Shown here in pieces: positions 15,070 through 24,745 of a stretch of 64,000 bases of DNA. The notes beneath the pieces are model-generated. The model was given only the letters and a program-made list of their open reading frames with translations, made no database searches and was not told the DNA's origin. The stretch is from Lentzea pudingi (lineage in GTDB: Bacteria > Actinomycetota > Actinomycetes > Mycobacteriales > Pseudonocardiaceae), in the NCBI RefSeq assembly GCF_014646255.1, contig NZ_BMNC01000003.1:434001-498000 (forward strand), read 5' to 3'. Made by a program: the position numbers and the translations under genes. Position 1 is the stretch's first letter. Every line of letters starts with the position of its first letter.

Positions 15070-18048
15070 TCAGGAGGTTCTGCGGCCCCACGAGTCGTAG
15101 CTCGCGGTCACCGTGCCCACGACCGAACCGTCCGGCCCGCGTGCCGTCACCTTCGTCAGCTCGCCGGTGTTCGCGTCGTACTCGTACTCCTTCGTCGAAA
15201 CCGCCGAACCGGCCACTGCGGTCTCGGTCCACGCGACCCGGCCGTCCGGGAGGCGGATCGTGGTCTCCGCACGGGTCACCGAGCCAGAGGTCTCCACGAC
15301 GGTCGTGGGCTCGAGCCGGTAGTCGTACGCCGTCGTCGTGGTCGTCGGCAGTGCCGGGCCCACAGCCGGGTAGGTCTTGCACACCAGGCCCGCCCACTGC
15401 GGTTTCGCGCCGCACTCGGGGTGTGCGGCGCTGGCGGCGACCGTGTAGCGAACCGTCCTCTTGGTACCGGCGACGACGTCACCCGGCGACGGCGCGCCGT
15501 TCAGGTCCACGCCGGTGCTCACGGACACGGGAGTGCCCAGAGCCCAGCCGTCCCCGTCACCGGCGACGACCGGGGCGTAGGACTTGACCGTGCGGGTGTT
15601 GACCGTGTGGCCCCGGTCGTCGGTGTACGGCAGGGCGGCGTGCTCCCAGTCGCCGGCCGCGATGCCCGAGGGGGTCGTGGCGGTCACCGGGTGGTCAGGA
15701 CCGAAGACGGCGAACCCCTTCTGCGGCGCCGAAACCTGGTTCCACCTCGCGACGGACCCGCCGGACGGGTCGGGCAGTCCTGGACCGGTGACCGGCACGT
15801 CGTAGACGAACGACGCCAGTGTCGCCGTGCCGCCCTCGGGCCGGTCGCGCCGCACGGACGCGAGCTTGACCTGAGGTGCCGTGACGTAGCCGAACTGGAA
15901 CGGCGCCTTTCCGGCCGGCTTCACCGACGTGAGCCGGTTCGCCGAGTCGTAGCCGTAGGTGGTGCCGAGGTTGTTGCGCTGATCGGTCGCGGTCGCGAGC
16001 CGGCCCGCGCTGTCGTAGGTGTAGGCCATGACCTTGATCGAGTCCATGCCCGCCCCACCGGGCTTGTCCGGGCGGTAGATGTCGAGCCACGCCGCGACGA
16101 GCCGCCCGGTGGCGGAACCCGTTGTGCCGTAGTCGAAGCGCACTGAACGGCAGCCCACCGCGTTGGTGTACCGGCCCTGCCCGTCGACACAGGTGACGCC
16201 GGGCGCGGAGGGAGCGACGATCCTCGTCACCCGCCCGTTCGCCGGGTCGTAGCTGTAGGTCGTCCTGCTCGCGCTGCCCGCCTCGGAGATGGAGCCGGGC
16301 CGGAACTTTCCCGCCGTGGCAAAGGTCGGCGCCGACGACGTGGTGAACGTCGTGATAGTGCCTTCGTCGTCGGTGTGGGCGATGGTCGTCGCCGCGCCGG
16401 TGCCCGCCACGGTCAGCTTGCCCGCGTCGAGCGACGTCTCCTCGTCGGCCGCCACCCAGGTGCCCGCGCCGAGGTTCGCGCCCGTGCGCCGGATGCCGGT
16501 GGGGGAGGAGTAGACCAGCGCGGAGCCCTCGCCGTCGATCAACGCGATCGTTCCGTCGAGCCGGGTGTTGTCGACGACCCGCATACCCGCGACACCCGCC
16601 TCCGCGCCGTCGAACCGCGCGGTCCAGCCGGGGCCGAACACGCCGTTGACGGCATCGGTGGCGCCGGCGAACGTGGAGTGAGAACGGGACACCGTCAGGT
16701 CACCCGCATAGCCGGGCGCGGAGATGTCCGTGGCTTCCGTGTGGAACTCGCCCGTCCACAGCGCCACCTGCCCCGGTCCCGCCTCGGCGGTCGGGAACCC
16801 GTCGCCGAACGCGTGCGGCACCCGCAGCACCGTGGTCCTGGACTGCGACCACGTGCACCGGGTCGACGCCGAGTACGTCAGGCACACCTGGACGTCCATC
16901 AACGCCGGAACGCGCGCGTCCAGCGGGGTCGCCTGGATGCCCGCGGTGTTCGGATCGGCGTCGAGCAGGCCGTCCCGGGTCTCGGCGGCCGCGTCCCAGG
17001 TGCCCGACACCGTCACGCCCGCGGCGCCGTTGTCCGTCACCGTCAGCGGCGCGCTGGCCGCCGTGTTCCAGCCGGTGGTCTCGCTGGTGCCGCCATAACC
17101 GGCCAAACGCCAGCGCACCGTCGCGGTCGGCGGCGCGGAGCCGCCGTGGGGCGGACCGGAGGCGGAGATCCGCACGGCGCCCGTCGTGGTCGTGTGCGGG
17201 GACGCGGCGGGACTGGTCAGCGTGCTGCCGCCGTACCCGAACCCGTGGTCCGCCGCTGCCGACAGCGTGCCCGCCGGCGTCTCGGCCTGAGCCCGGATCG
17301 TGTGCAGGCCCTGCGAGTTCGGCACAGTGATGGTCGCCTTGGCGACGTTCGGGTCGGCGGAGGGCACGATTTTGAGCTGACCAGGGGCGCCGCCGGTGAA
17401 GTTCGTCGCCTGCGGCCGCCCGTCCACGGTGACCCTGACGTAGCCGGGGGCGCTGAACCCGTTGCCCGGTGCGGTGATCGTGCACGTGACGTTCTCCGAC
17501 GGCGGGGTGTCGTGCCACGAACCGTTGGCGTACGGGCAGGTGATGGTCGGCGCGGCCGGAGTCGCGGCCCCGACGCGGAACAGCGACCACGCGGACCAGG
17601 CCGAGTGCAGGACGCCGTCGCTGGTCCTCGCCCTGACGACGATCGCGGTGTCGTCCGGCAGGTCCGCGGTGGGCCGGCACCCCGCCTGCGTGCCCGGTGC
17701 GGAGGCCGCGCTCGTGCAGGTCGCCTTCAGCGTCGCGGCGGTACCGGCGGTGGAGGTGTGGAACTCGAAGTGGTGGCGGACGGTGCCGCCGCCGGAGCCG
17801 GTGCCCTTCGCGGACACCCGGTTGCGCCGGTTCGCCGTGTGGAGGTGGGTCGAGCCACCGGGCGCGGCGTACGCGGCGGCGTCGACGATCGTCGGGGCGG
17901 ACAGGACGCCGGGTCTGGTGTCGGCCCGCAGGTCCTGAGGTGCCGCCGGCGCGGGCCGAGGGAACACCACCTCGACCGATGTCGTCGACAGCGCTAGGAG
18001 TGCGGCGAGGACGATTCCTTTGCGCAGCGCGGATGGGCGTGCGGTCAC
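15070..18048 (-). CDS. Rhs/YD-repeat secreted protein, apparently truncated
   Basis: A 992-residue protein from GTG 18048, preceded by AAGGGGGG. The N-terminus looks like a signal peptide (LRKGIVLAALLALSTTSVEVV). The next ~450 residues are Ig/fibronectin-like beta segments, then a DUF6531/Rhs-type region and YD repeats (TYSYDPANGRVTRIV, YTYDSAGRLATATDQRNN, TYGYDSANRLTSVK, EYEYDANTGELTKV, TASYDSWGRRTS). It stops directly after the last YD motif. Rhs proteins normally run for another several hundred residues of YD shell, a core tag and a C-terminal toxin, all missing here. No continuing frame for the shell is seen downstream, so the 3' part was probably lost by deletion. No immunity gene is adjacent. 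Confidence 0.75.
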   Translation of the reverse strand: MTARPSALRKGIVLAALLALSTTSVEVVFPRPAPAAPQDLRADTRPGVLSAPTIVDAAAYAAPGGSTHLHTANRRNRVSAKGTGSGGGTVRHHFEFHTSTAGTAATLKATCTSAASAPGTQAGCRPTADLPDDTAIVVRARTSDGVLHSAWSAWSLFRVGAATPAAPTITCPYANGSWHDTPPSENVTCTITAPGNGFSAPGYVRVTVDGRPQATNFTGGAPGQLKIVPSADPNVAKATITVPNSQGLHTIRAQAETPAGTLSAAADHGFGYGGSTLTSPAASPHTTTTGAVRISASGPPHGGSAPPTATVRWRLAGYGGTSETTGWNTAASAPLTVTDNGAAGVTVSGTWDAAAETRDGLLDADPNTAGIQATPLDARVPALMDVQVCLTYSASTRCTWSQSRTTVLRVPHAFGDGFPTAEAGPGQVALWTGEFHTEATDISAPGYAGDLTVSRSHSTFAGATDAVNGVFGPGWTARFDGAEAGVAGMRVVDNTRLDGTIALIDGEGSALVYSSPTGIRRTGANLGAGTWVAADEETSLDAGKLTVAGTGAATTIAHTDDEGTITTFTTSSAPTFATAGKFRPGSISEAGSASRTTYSYDPANGRVTRIVAPSAPGVTCVDGQGRYTNAVGCRSVRFDYGTTGSATGRLVAAWLDIYRPDKPGGAGMDSIKVMAYTYDSAGRLATATDQRNNLGTTYGYDSANRLTSVKPAGKAPFQFGYVTAPQVKLASVRRDRPEGGTATLASFVYDVPVTGPGLPDPSGGSVARWNQVSAPQKGFAVFGPDHPVTATTPSGIAAGDWEHAALPYTDDRGHTVNTRTVKSYAPVVAGDGDGWALGTPVSVSTGVDLNGAPSPGDVVAGTKRTVRYTVAASAAHPECGAKPQWAGLVCKTYPAVGPALPTTTTTAYDYRLEPTTVVETSGSVTRAETTIRLPDGRVAWTETAVAGSAVSTKEYEYDANTGELTKVTARGPDGSVVGTVTASYDSWGRRTS

Positions 18049-18131
18049 AAGGCCCCCCTTGTTGATCGGACAGCACCCGCAACTCTGGCGACGCGCGTCC
18101 GATCAGCCCAGCGACAAGCTCTACAGATCGC

Positions 18132-20351
18132 CTACACAGTTGGCTCCGGTACTTCAGCAAGCAGTGCGGCGACGCGCAGTTTCCCCTTGTGGTCACCGAT
18201 CCTGGCCATCAACGCCGCTGCCTGTGCCAGTGCTTCGCGCGCGGCCTCCGGCTGCCCCGCGCGCAGCAGGGTCTCGCCCAGGTCGGTCAACGTGTTCGCC
18301 TCGCCCGGCGCGTCCGCGATCCGCCGCCACTGCGCGGCACTGCGGGTCAGCGTCCCGACCGCTTCCTCGAGGTGTCCTTCCGCGCGCTGGGCGAGGCCCA
18401 GCACCACGAGTGCGTAGGCCAGGCCGTGGGCGTCGTCCAGCGGTTCCAGCACCGCGAGCGCCTCGGCGAGGTGCCGGCGCCGGGCCTCGTGGTCGCCCGC
18501 CTGCCCGTGCAACTCGGCCAGGTTCACGAGGGTGAGGCCGTGCGTCCAGCCGCGGTCGCCCAGGTCCTCGTGCCGGGCGAGGGCGCGTTCGCCGAACTCG
18601 ATGGCCTCCTCGACGGCACCGCCGAGCCTGAACACGTAGCAGGCGTTGTTCAACGCCCTGGCCGTCGCGTGGTCGTCGCCCTGCTCCTCGAACAACGCGA
18701 CGCCCGCACGGATGTGCTGCTGCGCCGCGTGGTGGTCGCCGGCGCCGCGTTGGGCGAGCTCGGCCCGGGCCACCGCCAGGTCGCTGTGCAGGTAGGCGCG
18801 CACCAGGTCGCTGACGGGGTGGCTGAGCGCCTTCTCGCACACCAGCTGCCAGTCCCGCCAGAGCCCGCGGGTCCGGTAGAACTCGAACAGCCCCACGGCC
18901 AGCAGGGGGACCGGGCCGCTCTCCGCCTGGGCCACCGCCGCGACGACGTGCGCGCGTTCGGCTTCGAGCCACGTCCACGGGTCGGGCAGGTCGGGTGCGT
19001 CGTCGACGTCCGCCGCCAACTTCAGCCGTGGTGAGCCGCGGTTGGCCAGCGCGAGCCCACGCCACGCCACCGCGTTGTAGAGCTGCAGCACCCGGACCAG
19101 TGCGGCCTCCCGCCCCGGCCCGGCCATGCCCGCCCCGTACACCCGCAGGAGGTCGTGCAACCGGTACCGGCCCGGCGACGGCGCTTCCAGCAGACAGGCC
19201 GCGGTCAGCCGTTCCAGCACCCGCTCCGCCTCGGCCTCGCCCATGTCCAGCAACCGAGCCGCCACCAGGACCGGCAGGTCCGGCAGGTCCGGCCACGCCA
19301 GCACCGGGTACGCCGCCGAGGCCGCCCGATCGACCGGATCGTCGCTGCCCGCCAGCCCGTCGATGGAGTGCGCGAAGCACACCCGCACGCCGTCCAGTTC
19401 GTCCAGCCGCCGCCCGGCATCGGCCAGCCGCGCCGCCAGCGCCCCCGCGGACCACCCCGGCCGTGCCGCGAGCCGCGCCCCCGCCAGCCGCACCGCGAGC
19501 GGCAGCCACCCGCACCGCCGCACGACCTCGGCCGCCGCACCGGGTTCCGCCACGACCCGCTCCGCACCTGCGGTGAGCGCCAGCAACGTGATCGCGTCCT
19601 CCTCCGGGAGCACGTCCAGCCGCACCTGCCGGGCCTGCGCCACGAGCACCGACTGACGGCTCGTCACGATCGCCGCGGTGCCCGCCGTCCCCGGCAGCAG
19701 CGGAGCGACCTGCTCCTCGCCGGCCGCGTTGTCGAGCACAAGCAGCATCCGCCGCCCCGCCAGCTCGGTCCGCAACCGCGCCGCCGCCTCGTCCACGGTC
19801 GCCGGCAACGCCGTGCCCGCCAGCCCGAGCGCCCTCAGGAACACCCCGAGCGCCTCCAGCGGTGCCACGGGTGCCCGATCGCTGTGCCCGCGCAGGTCGA
19901 GGTACAGCTGCCCGTCCGGGAAGTCGCCGGCCACCAGGTGCCCGACGTGCACGGCCAGCGACGTCTTCCCGACCCCGCCCATTCCGGTGACGGCCACCAC
20001 CGAGGCGGTCCCCGGTGACCGCAGAGCCTCCGCCACGACGGACGTCTGACCCGAGCGGCCGGTGAAGTGCGCGACGTCGGCGGGCAGCTGGCGGGGAACC
20101 ACCACGTCCGTGCACACCCGCGGCTTGCCCTTGCGGGACGCGGCCTGGACGAACGCCTGCCGCTGCGCGCCCGACAGGCCGAACACCCCCGCCAGCCGGT
20201 CCACCGTGACCGCCTGCGGGTACCGGCGGTCGCCGCGTTCCAGCGCGCCCACCGCCTGCTCGCTGAGCTGCGCCTTCTCCGCCAGCGCCTGCTGGGTCAG
20301 GCCCAGCGCGATCCGGTACCCGCGCAACTGCTCGGCGAACGTTCCACCCAT
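18132..20351 (-). CDS. XRE-HTH, NB-ARC and TPR regulator
   Basis: A 739-residue STAND-type regulator. The Xre helix-turn-helix (FAEQLRGYRIALGLTQQALA, then QLSEQAVGALERG, residues about 5-60) is followed by an NB-ARC ATPase domain with the P-loop GMGGVGKTSLAVHVG near residue 115, VLDNAAGEEQV as Walker B and GWLPLAVRLA. The C-terminal half is TPR repeats (LNNACYVFRLG, LVNLAELHGQAGDHEARR, LTDLGETLLRAGQPEAA). It would bind DNA and switch on ATP or ligand binding. ATG 20351 is directly followed by the HTH; the longer frame upstream crosses the divergent promoter. It is divergent from the MFS-ABC pair, which it may control (inference). Confidence 0.87.
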   Translation of the reverse strand: MGGTFAEQLRGYRIALGLTQQALAEKAQLSEQAVGALERGDRRYPQAVTVDRLAGVFGLSGAQRQAFVQAASRKGKPRVCTDVVVPRQLPADVAHFTGRSGQTSVVAEALRSPGTASVVAVTGMGGVGKTSLAVHVGHLVAGDFPDGQLYLDLRGHSDRAPVAPLEALGVFLRALGLAGTALPATVDEAAARLRTELAGRRMLLVLDNAAGEEQVAPLLPGTAGTAAIVTSRQSVLVAQARQVRLDVLPEEDAITLLALTAGAERVVAEPGAAAEVVRRCGWLPLAVRLAGARLAARPGWSAGALAARLADAGRRLDELDGVRVCFAHSIDGLAGSDDPVDRAASAAYPVLAWPDLPDLPVLVAARLLDMGEAEAERVLERLTAACLLEAPSPGRYRLHDLLRVYGAGMAGPGREAALVRVLQLYNAVAWRGLALANRGSPRLKLAADVDDAPDLPDPWTWLEAERAHVVAAVAQAESGPVPLLAVGLFEFYRTRGLWRDWQLVCEKALSHPVSDLVRAYLHSDLAVARAELAQRGAGDHHAAQQHIRAGVALFEEQGDDHATARALNNACYVFRLGGAVEEAIEFGERALARHEDLGDRGWTHGLTLVNLAELHGQAGDHEARRRHLAEALAVLEPLDDAHGLAYALVVLGLAQRAEGHLEEAVGTLTRSAAQWRRIADAPGEANTLTDLGETLLRAGQPEAAREALAQAAALMARIGDHKGKLRVAALLAEVPEPTV

Positions 20352-20514
20352 GTCAGCACTTCCCCCTGGGGCGTCGCGGTCCACCGATGATCGCATCACC
20401 ACCTCGGTGGGAGTCGGCGAATCGCACCGGTTCTGGCCGAAGGTCCCACCACGGGAGGCACGGTGGCACCATGAGTCCTGGAATCGGCGGCGCGACGGCC
20501 CGGGGGAGGTGCGC

Positions 20515-21795
20515 GTGACGACAGGTTCACGCCGCGTCGCGGGCGTGACCTCCGGAGAACCTGCCGTCCGCCTGTCGGCTCCGCTGCGGGAACGACGCTT
20601 CGCGCTGTACCTCGCGGGCCAGCTGCTCTCCCAGATCGGCGACGGCATCTACCTCGTCACGCTGCCGTTCGTGATGCTGAACCAGGGCGGCGGCCCGGCG
20701 AACCTCGGCGTGGTGCTGGCCTGCTACGGCACGGCCAGGCTGGCCTTCCTCCCGGTCGGCGGAGCGCTCGCCGACCGCCTGGGCGCCCGGCGGGTGATGC
20801 TTGCCGCGGACGCGCTCCGTGCTCTCGTCGTGCTCGGTTTCGTCGTGCTCGTCCTCAACGGGCACATCCCGCTGTGGGCCATGATCACGGTCGCGGTCCC
20901 GTTCGGCGTCCTCGGCGGGATCTTCATGCCGGCCTCGTTCGCAGTGCTACCGCAGATCGTGCGTCCCGAGTCGCTCGCCGCGGGCAACTCCCTGATCCAG
21001 ATCGTGCAGAGCACGTCGAGGATCACCGGGCCCGCGCTGGGTGGGATGCTCGTCGGGTCGTTCAGGAGCGGTGTGGGGCTGCTGATCGACGCGATCACCT
21101 TCCTGGTGTCCAGCCTGACCCTGTTGGCGATCCGGCCGTCCGGGCCCGCGGTCGAGACGGAGACGCGGCACGCCGACGACAGTGGTGCGGACAGCGACCG
21201 GCTGCGGACCTGGCGGTCGGTGCTGCGGTACGCCGCCGGCTCTCCGCTGATCAGGATGACCCTGCTGACCACGCTCGTGTTCAACCTCGCCGCGGTCGGC
21301 CTGATCGAGGTCGCACTGCCGGTCTTCGCCCAGGACTCGCTGGGCCGGGGAGCCCCCGGTTTCGGGGTCGTGATGGCCGGCCTCGGTGCCGGCTCGGTCG
21401 CCGGCGCACTGCTGGGCCCGGCACTGCTCCGCCTGCGCCGTCGTGGGCTGATCGCGCTCTGCCTGGGCGTCGCTGAAGGACTCGCGCTGGCCAGTGTCCC
21501 GGCAGGCTCCTCGCTGGTGATGGCGACCGCGGCGATGTTCACCGCCGCGTCCCTGCAAGCCATGGTGAACGTCTTCTACATGACGATGCTCCAGCGGACA
21601 GTGCCTGCGCGAGCGCTGGGCAGGGTCATGAGCCTGCTGGCCACCTGCGCCGGCCTCGCCTACCCCGCGTCCGCACTGCTCGCCGGGACCGTGCTGGGCA
21701 CGGGCGACCCGGAGGTCGTGATCATCGTTGCCGGACTGGGCGTGTCCGCGGCTTTCGCCGTGGGATTTCTCAGCAGGCGGTACCGGAACCTCTGA
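20515..21795 (+). CDS. MFS drug-exporter-like permease
   Basis: A 426-residue major facilitator of the MFS_3 (enterobactin/tetracenomycin exporter-like) type, with about 12 hydrophobic helices. Landmarks are FALYLAGQLLSQIGDGIYLVTLPF, the loop 2-3 motif GGALADRLGARRVML, GPALGGMLVGSF, and the loop 8-9 region PALLRLRRRG. It would expel a small molecule using the proton gradient. GTG 20515 has GGGGGAGG about 6 bases upstream. An ABC exporter follows on the same strand after 105 bases, and an XRE-STAND regulator is divergent. The substrate is not predictable. Confidence 0.88.
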   Translation: MTTGSRRVAGVTSGEPAVRLSAPLRERRFALYLAGQLLSQIGDGIYLVTLPFVMLNQGGGPANLGVVLACYGTARLAFLPVGGALADRLGARRVMLAADALRALVVLGFVVLVLNGHIPLWAMITVAVPFGVLGGIFMPASFAVLPQIVRPESLAAGNSLIQIVQSTSRITGPALGGMLVGSFRSGVGLLIDAITFLVSSLTLLAIRPSGPAVETETRHADDSGADSDRLRTWRSVLRYAAGSPLIRMTLLTTLVFNLAAVGLIEVALPVFAQDSLGRGAPGFGVVMAGLGAGSVAGALLGPALLRLRRRGLIALCLGVAEGLALASVPAGSSLVMATAAMFTAASLQAMVNVFYMTMLQRTVPARALGRVMSLLATCAGLAYPASALLAGTVLGTGDPEVVIIVAGLGVSAAFAVGFLSRRYRNL

Positions 21796-21900
21796 TCCGG
21801 GACCGCGCCGGCCGGGCCCACGCGGCAATATTCGATCGCCGCCACCCGACTCCCTGCGGGAGCATGAGGAAGCCGAGCTCGGGGGAGGGGGCGTACAACC

Positions 21901-23694
21901 GTGCCGGAACCAGAAAAGCCCGTCCGCAAGAACGCGGTGACGCTCGCCCTGCGCCTGTACGGAAAAGAGTTGCGGCGCCACGGATTCCTCTCCGCGGGCG
22001 CACTCGTGTCGCCCGCGCTGGGCGTCACGTGCCAGCTCTACCTCGCGCCGTTGGCGATCGGCGGACTCGTCGGGAAACTCGCGGGTGGTGGCGGCACGAA
22101 CCTCAGCACCGTCCTGCCGTACGTGCTGGCCTTCGGCGGCTTCATGCTGCTCTCGGAACTGTTGTGGCGCATCGGTCTGCATTGCCTCAACCGCGTGGAC
22201 GGCCGCGGGATCGAGAGCCTGTCCGCACTCGCGATGGACGAGCTGCTGGCCAAGGACGCGGCGTTCTTCCACGACAACTTCGCCGGGTCGCTGACCAAAC
22301 GGGTGCTGAGCTTCGCGTTCCGCTTCGAGGACTTCGTGGACACGCTGGCGTTCAAGATCTTCGCCAACCTCATCCCGCTGGGGTTCGCCTGCGTCGTGCT
22401 GTGGAGCTACAACCCGGTGCTCGTCGCGGTGCTGGTCGGCCTGATCCTGGTCACGGGATTCGTGGTGGCGCCGCTCATCCGCCGCCGCCAGCGGCTGGTC
22501 GACGAGCGCGAGGCCGCCATCGCCCAGGTGTCCGGCCACGTCTCGGACACGCTCACGAACATGGAGACGGTGCGGGCGTTCGCCGCCGAGCCGCGGGAGG
22601 GCGCGGAACACCGGACCCGTGCCGCCAGGCAGCGAACGCTGGCACTGCGGTCGTGGGACTACAGCAACCTGCGCATCGACACCGTGATCGCGCCGCTGTC
22701 CGTGCTCGCCAACGTGCTCGGCCTCGTGGTCGCGATCGGGGTCAGCGACGGGCTCGGTGTGGAGGCGATCGTGGTGACGTTCGCCTACTTCGGGAACGCG
22801 ACGCGGATCATGTTCGAGTTCAACCAGATCTACCGGCAGGTGGAGAGTTCGCTCACCGAGGCGGCCCAGTTCACCGAACTGCTGCTCGACCCGCCGACCG
22901 TGCTCGACCTGCCGGACCCGGAACCGTTGCGCGTGAAGGACTCCCGGGTCCGGTTCGAGAACGTCGTGTTCACGCACGGCGGGAGCGAGCCGCTGTTCGA
23001 CGGGCTCGACCTGGACATCCCCGCGGGCACGCGGATAGGGCTCGTCGGCCGCTCCGGCGGTGGCAAGACCACGCTCACCCGGCTGCTCCTGCGGCTGATG
23101 GACGTCGACCGGGGCCGCATCCTCGTCGGCGGCCAGGACATCGCCCGCCTGAGCCAGGCCGACCTGCGCGGCCTGATCGGGTACGTGCCGCAGGACCCCG
23201 CCATGTTCCACCGGACGCTGCGCGAGAACATCGCGTTCGCACGGCCGGGCGCGACCGACGCCGAGATCCACCGCGCCGCACGTGCCGCGCACGTGACGGA
23301 GTTCGTGGACGCGCTGCCCGACGGGTTCGACACGATGGTCGGCGAACGCGGCATCAAGCTGTCCGGCGGACAGCGGCAGCGGGTCGCGCTGGCCCGCGCC
23401 ATCCTGCGGGACGCGCCGATCCTGCTGCTGGACGAGGCGACCAGCGCGCTGGACTCGGAGAGCGAGGTGCTGGTCCAGGAGGCGCTGTGGCGGCTCATGG
23501 AGGGCCGCACCGCGATCGTCGTGGCACACCGGCTGAGCACGGTCGTGCAGATGGACCGGCTGATCGTGCTCGACCGCGGCCGGATCGTCGAACAGGGCAC
23601 CCACGCGGAACTGCTCGACGCCGACGGGATGTACGCGAAGCTGTGGCACCACCAGTCCGGCGGCTTCCTCGACGAGACCGTCGGCACTCGCTGA
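21901..23694 (+). CDS. ABC exporter half-transporter (TMD-NBD)
   Basis: A 597-residue type IV ABC exporter subunit. The membrane domain spans about residues 15-320, with six helices and the coupling region ALAMDELLAKDAAFFHDNFAG. The nucleotide-binding domain follows: Walker A GRSGGGKTT (about 382-390), Q-loop VPQDPAMFHRT, signature LSGGQRQ, Walker B ILLLDEATSALD and H-loop VAHRLS. All ATPase residues are present. It should act as a homodimer, or with a partner that is not in the window. The start is GTG 21901 behind a GGGGGAGGGGG tract. Following an MFS pump, it suggests a two-pump export or resistance unit. Confidence 0.92.
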   Translation: MPEPEKPVRKNAVTLALRLYGKELRRHGFLSAGALVSPALGVTCQLYLAPLAIGGLVGKLAGGGGTNLSTVLPYVLAFGGFMLLSELLWRIGLHCLNRVDGRGIESLSALAMDELLAKDAAFFHDNFAGSLTKRVLSFAFRFEDFVDTLAFKIFANLIPLGFACVVLWSYNPVLVAVLVGLILVTGFVVAPLIRRRQRLVDEREAAIAQVSGHVSDTLTNMETVRAFAAEPREGAEHRTRAARQRTLALRSWDYSNLRIDTVIAPLSVLANVLGLVVAIGVSDGLGVEAIVVTFAYFGNATRIMFEFNQIYRQVESSLTEAAQFTELLLDPPTVLDLPDPEPLRVKDSRVRFENVVFTHGGSEPLFDGLDLDIPAGTRIGLVGRSGGGKTTLTRLLLRLMDVDRGRILVGGQDIARLSQADLRGLIGYVPQDPAMFHRTLRENIAFARPGATDAEIHRAARAAHVTEFVDALPDGFDTMVGERGIKLSGGQRQRVALARAILRDAPILLLDEATSALDSESEVLVQEALWRLMEGRTAIVVAHRLSTVVQMDRLIVLDRGRIVEQGTHAELLDADGMYAKLWHHQSGGFLDETVGTR

Positions 23695-23797
23695 CCTGTG
23701 CTCGCGGACCGGGAAGGGAGTGCTTCCGGCGGCGCGACCGGGCGGGTACGTCCACTTCGGACTGTTCACCCCGCCGGCCGCTGCCGCGGTGGGGCTA

Positions 23798-24025
23798 TCA
23801 GCCGGGGGTGTTGCGCGGGTCGCGGCTTCGCGGGTACGTGTTGCGCTCGCCGATGGTGCCGTCGAGGTTGCGGATGATGTGCTCGACGCCGCGGTCGATG
23901 GCCATCTCGCGCCCCCTGGCGGTCGCCTCTTCCTTGGTGTCGTGGGTGCTCGAGGCCTGCGCGCCGCCCTCGACCTTGTTCTTCCAGGTCCCGTTCTCGT
24001 GGTAGGTCTCGACGTCACCCTGCAT
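23798..24025 (-). CDS. DUF2188 small protein
   Basis: A 75-residue soluble protein with the DUF2188 pattern: a Trp near the start (NGTWKNKVEGG), a central T-K-E-EATARGREMA helix and a C-terminal IRNLDGTIGERNTYP. It was chosen from ATG 24025 because AAGGAGG lies 5-6 bases upstream, one of the strongest Shine-Dalgarno sequences in the window. The family's function is unknown. It is convergent with the ABC exporter. Confidence 0.85.
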   Translation of the reverse strand: MQGDVETYHENGTWKNKVEGGAQASSTHDTKEEATARGREMAIDRGVEHIIRNLDGTIGERNTYPRSRDPRNTPG

Positions 24026-24195
24026 CAGTGCCTCCTTGGTTGGTCGGATCGGTGGGGGGATGCCCAGAAGACGGTTCTCCGACACACCGGACATCCGGTG
24101 CGCGCGTTGGCCGCAAGACCACCCGTTCCAGTGATCACGCTCGGCGACCGCTGATCAATAGGATCCGTTGACCGTTGTGGCGTTACGAGATCTGG

Positions 24196-24741
24196 ATGCG
24201 TGAACAAGTGGCACTTCTCGCCAAGTCCTCCCGAGCCATCAGCGTTGTCGTGGCCGCGCTCGTACCCGCTGCCGTTCCCGCCGCGACCGCGCTCGCGGAC
24301 CCGGTGGCCGCCGTGGTGTGCACGACGTCGTCGGACTGGTCGTACTCACCCGGCGTCGTGCTCGTGCCGAGGCCGCTGCGCACCACGGTGCGGGACGACT
24401 ACACGTCCTGCGCCGGCGTGGGCCAGGCCGTCACCGCGAGCGGGAGCAGCGAGTTCACCGTCGACCGCGACGCCGGCTGCCTCGAACCGCTGGCCGCGGT
24501 CCCGGAGAGCCGCGTCATCACCTGGGCGGACGGGACGACCAGCACGTTCTCCTACACCGTGACCGTCACGTCCGCGCCCGGCGCCGACGTGATCACCAAG
24601 ATCGGCACGATCACGGACGGCGTGTTCGCCGGGCGGTCAGCTCAGGCCGTGCAGGCCGCGCCCGCGGTCGACCTGGTGCGGTGCCTGACGGACGACGGGA
24701 TCACCAGGCAGTCGGCGCTCGGCACGTTCACCGTTCTCTGA
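24196..24741 (+). CDS. Secreted hypothetical protein with four cysteines
   Basis: A 181-residue protein. The signal peptide covers about residues 1-35, ending near AATALADP. The mature part is beta-rich and Thr/Val-rich, with four cysteines (VVCTTSS, TSCAGVG, AGCLEPL, VRCLTDD), consistent with an Ig-like fold with two disulfides. No family is recognised. ATG 24196 is preferred to the TTG at 24175 because it puts positive residues just before the hydrophobic core. Its stop is 4 bases before the ATP-grasp start, so the three genes 24196-27431 read as one operon. It might be an exported partner or unrelated cargo of the operon. Confidence 0.65.
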   Translation: MREQVALLAKSSRAISVVVAALVPAAVPAATALADPVAAVVCTTSSDWSYSPGVVLVPRPLRTTVRDDYTSCAGVGQAVTASGSSEFTVDRDAGCLEPLAAVPESRVITWADGTTSTFSYTVTVTSAPGADVITKIGTITDGVFAGRSAQAVQAAPAVDLVRCLTDDGITRQSALGTFTVL

Positions 24742-24745
24742 CCAC

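Noticed and set aside
16375..17997. 540-codon plus-strand open frame opposite the Rhs gene
   Set aside because: Arg/Gly-rich text with no motif; the minus strand shows YD repeats and Ig-like segments.
21864..24005. 713-codon plus-strand frame overlapping the ABC exporter
   Set aside because: It lacks all ABC motifs, which lie in the frame beginning at 21901.
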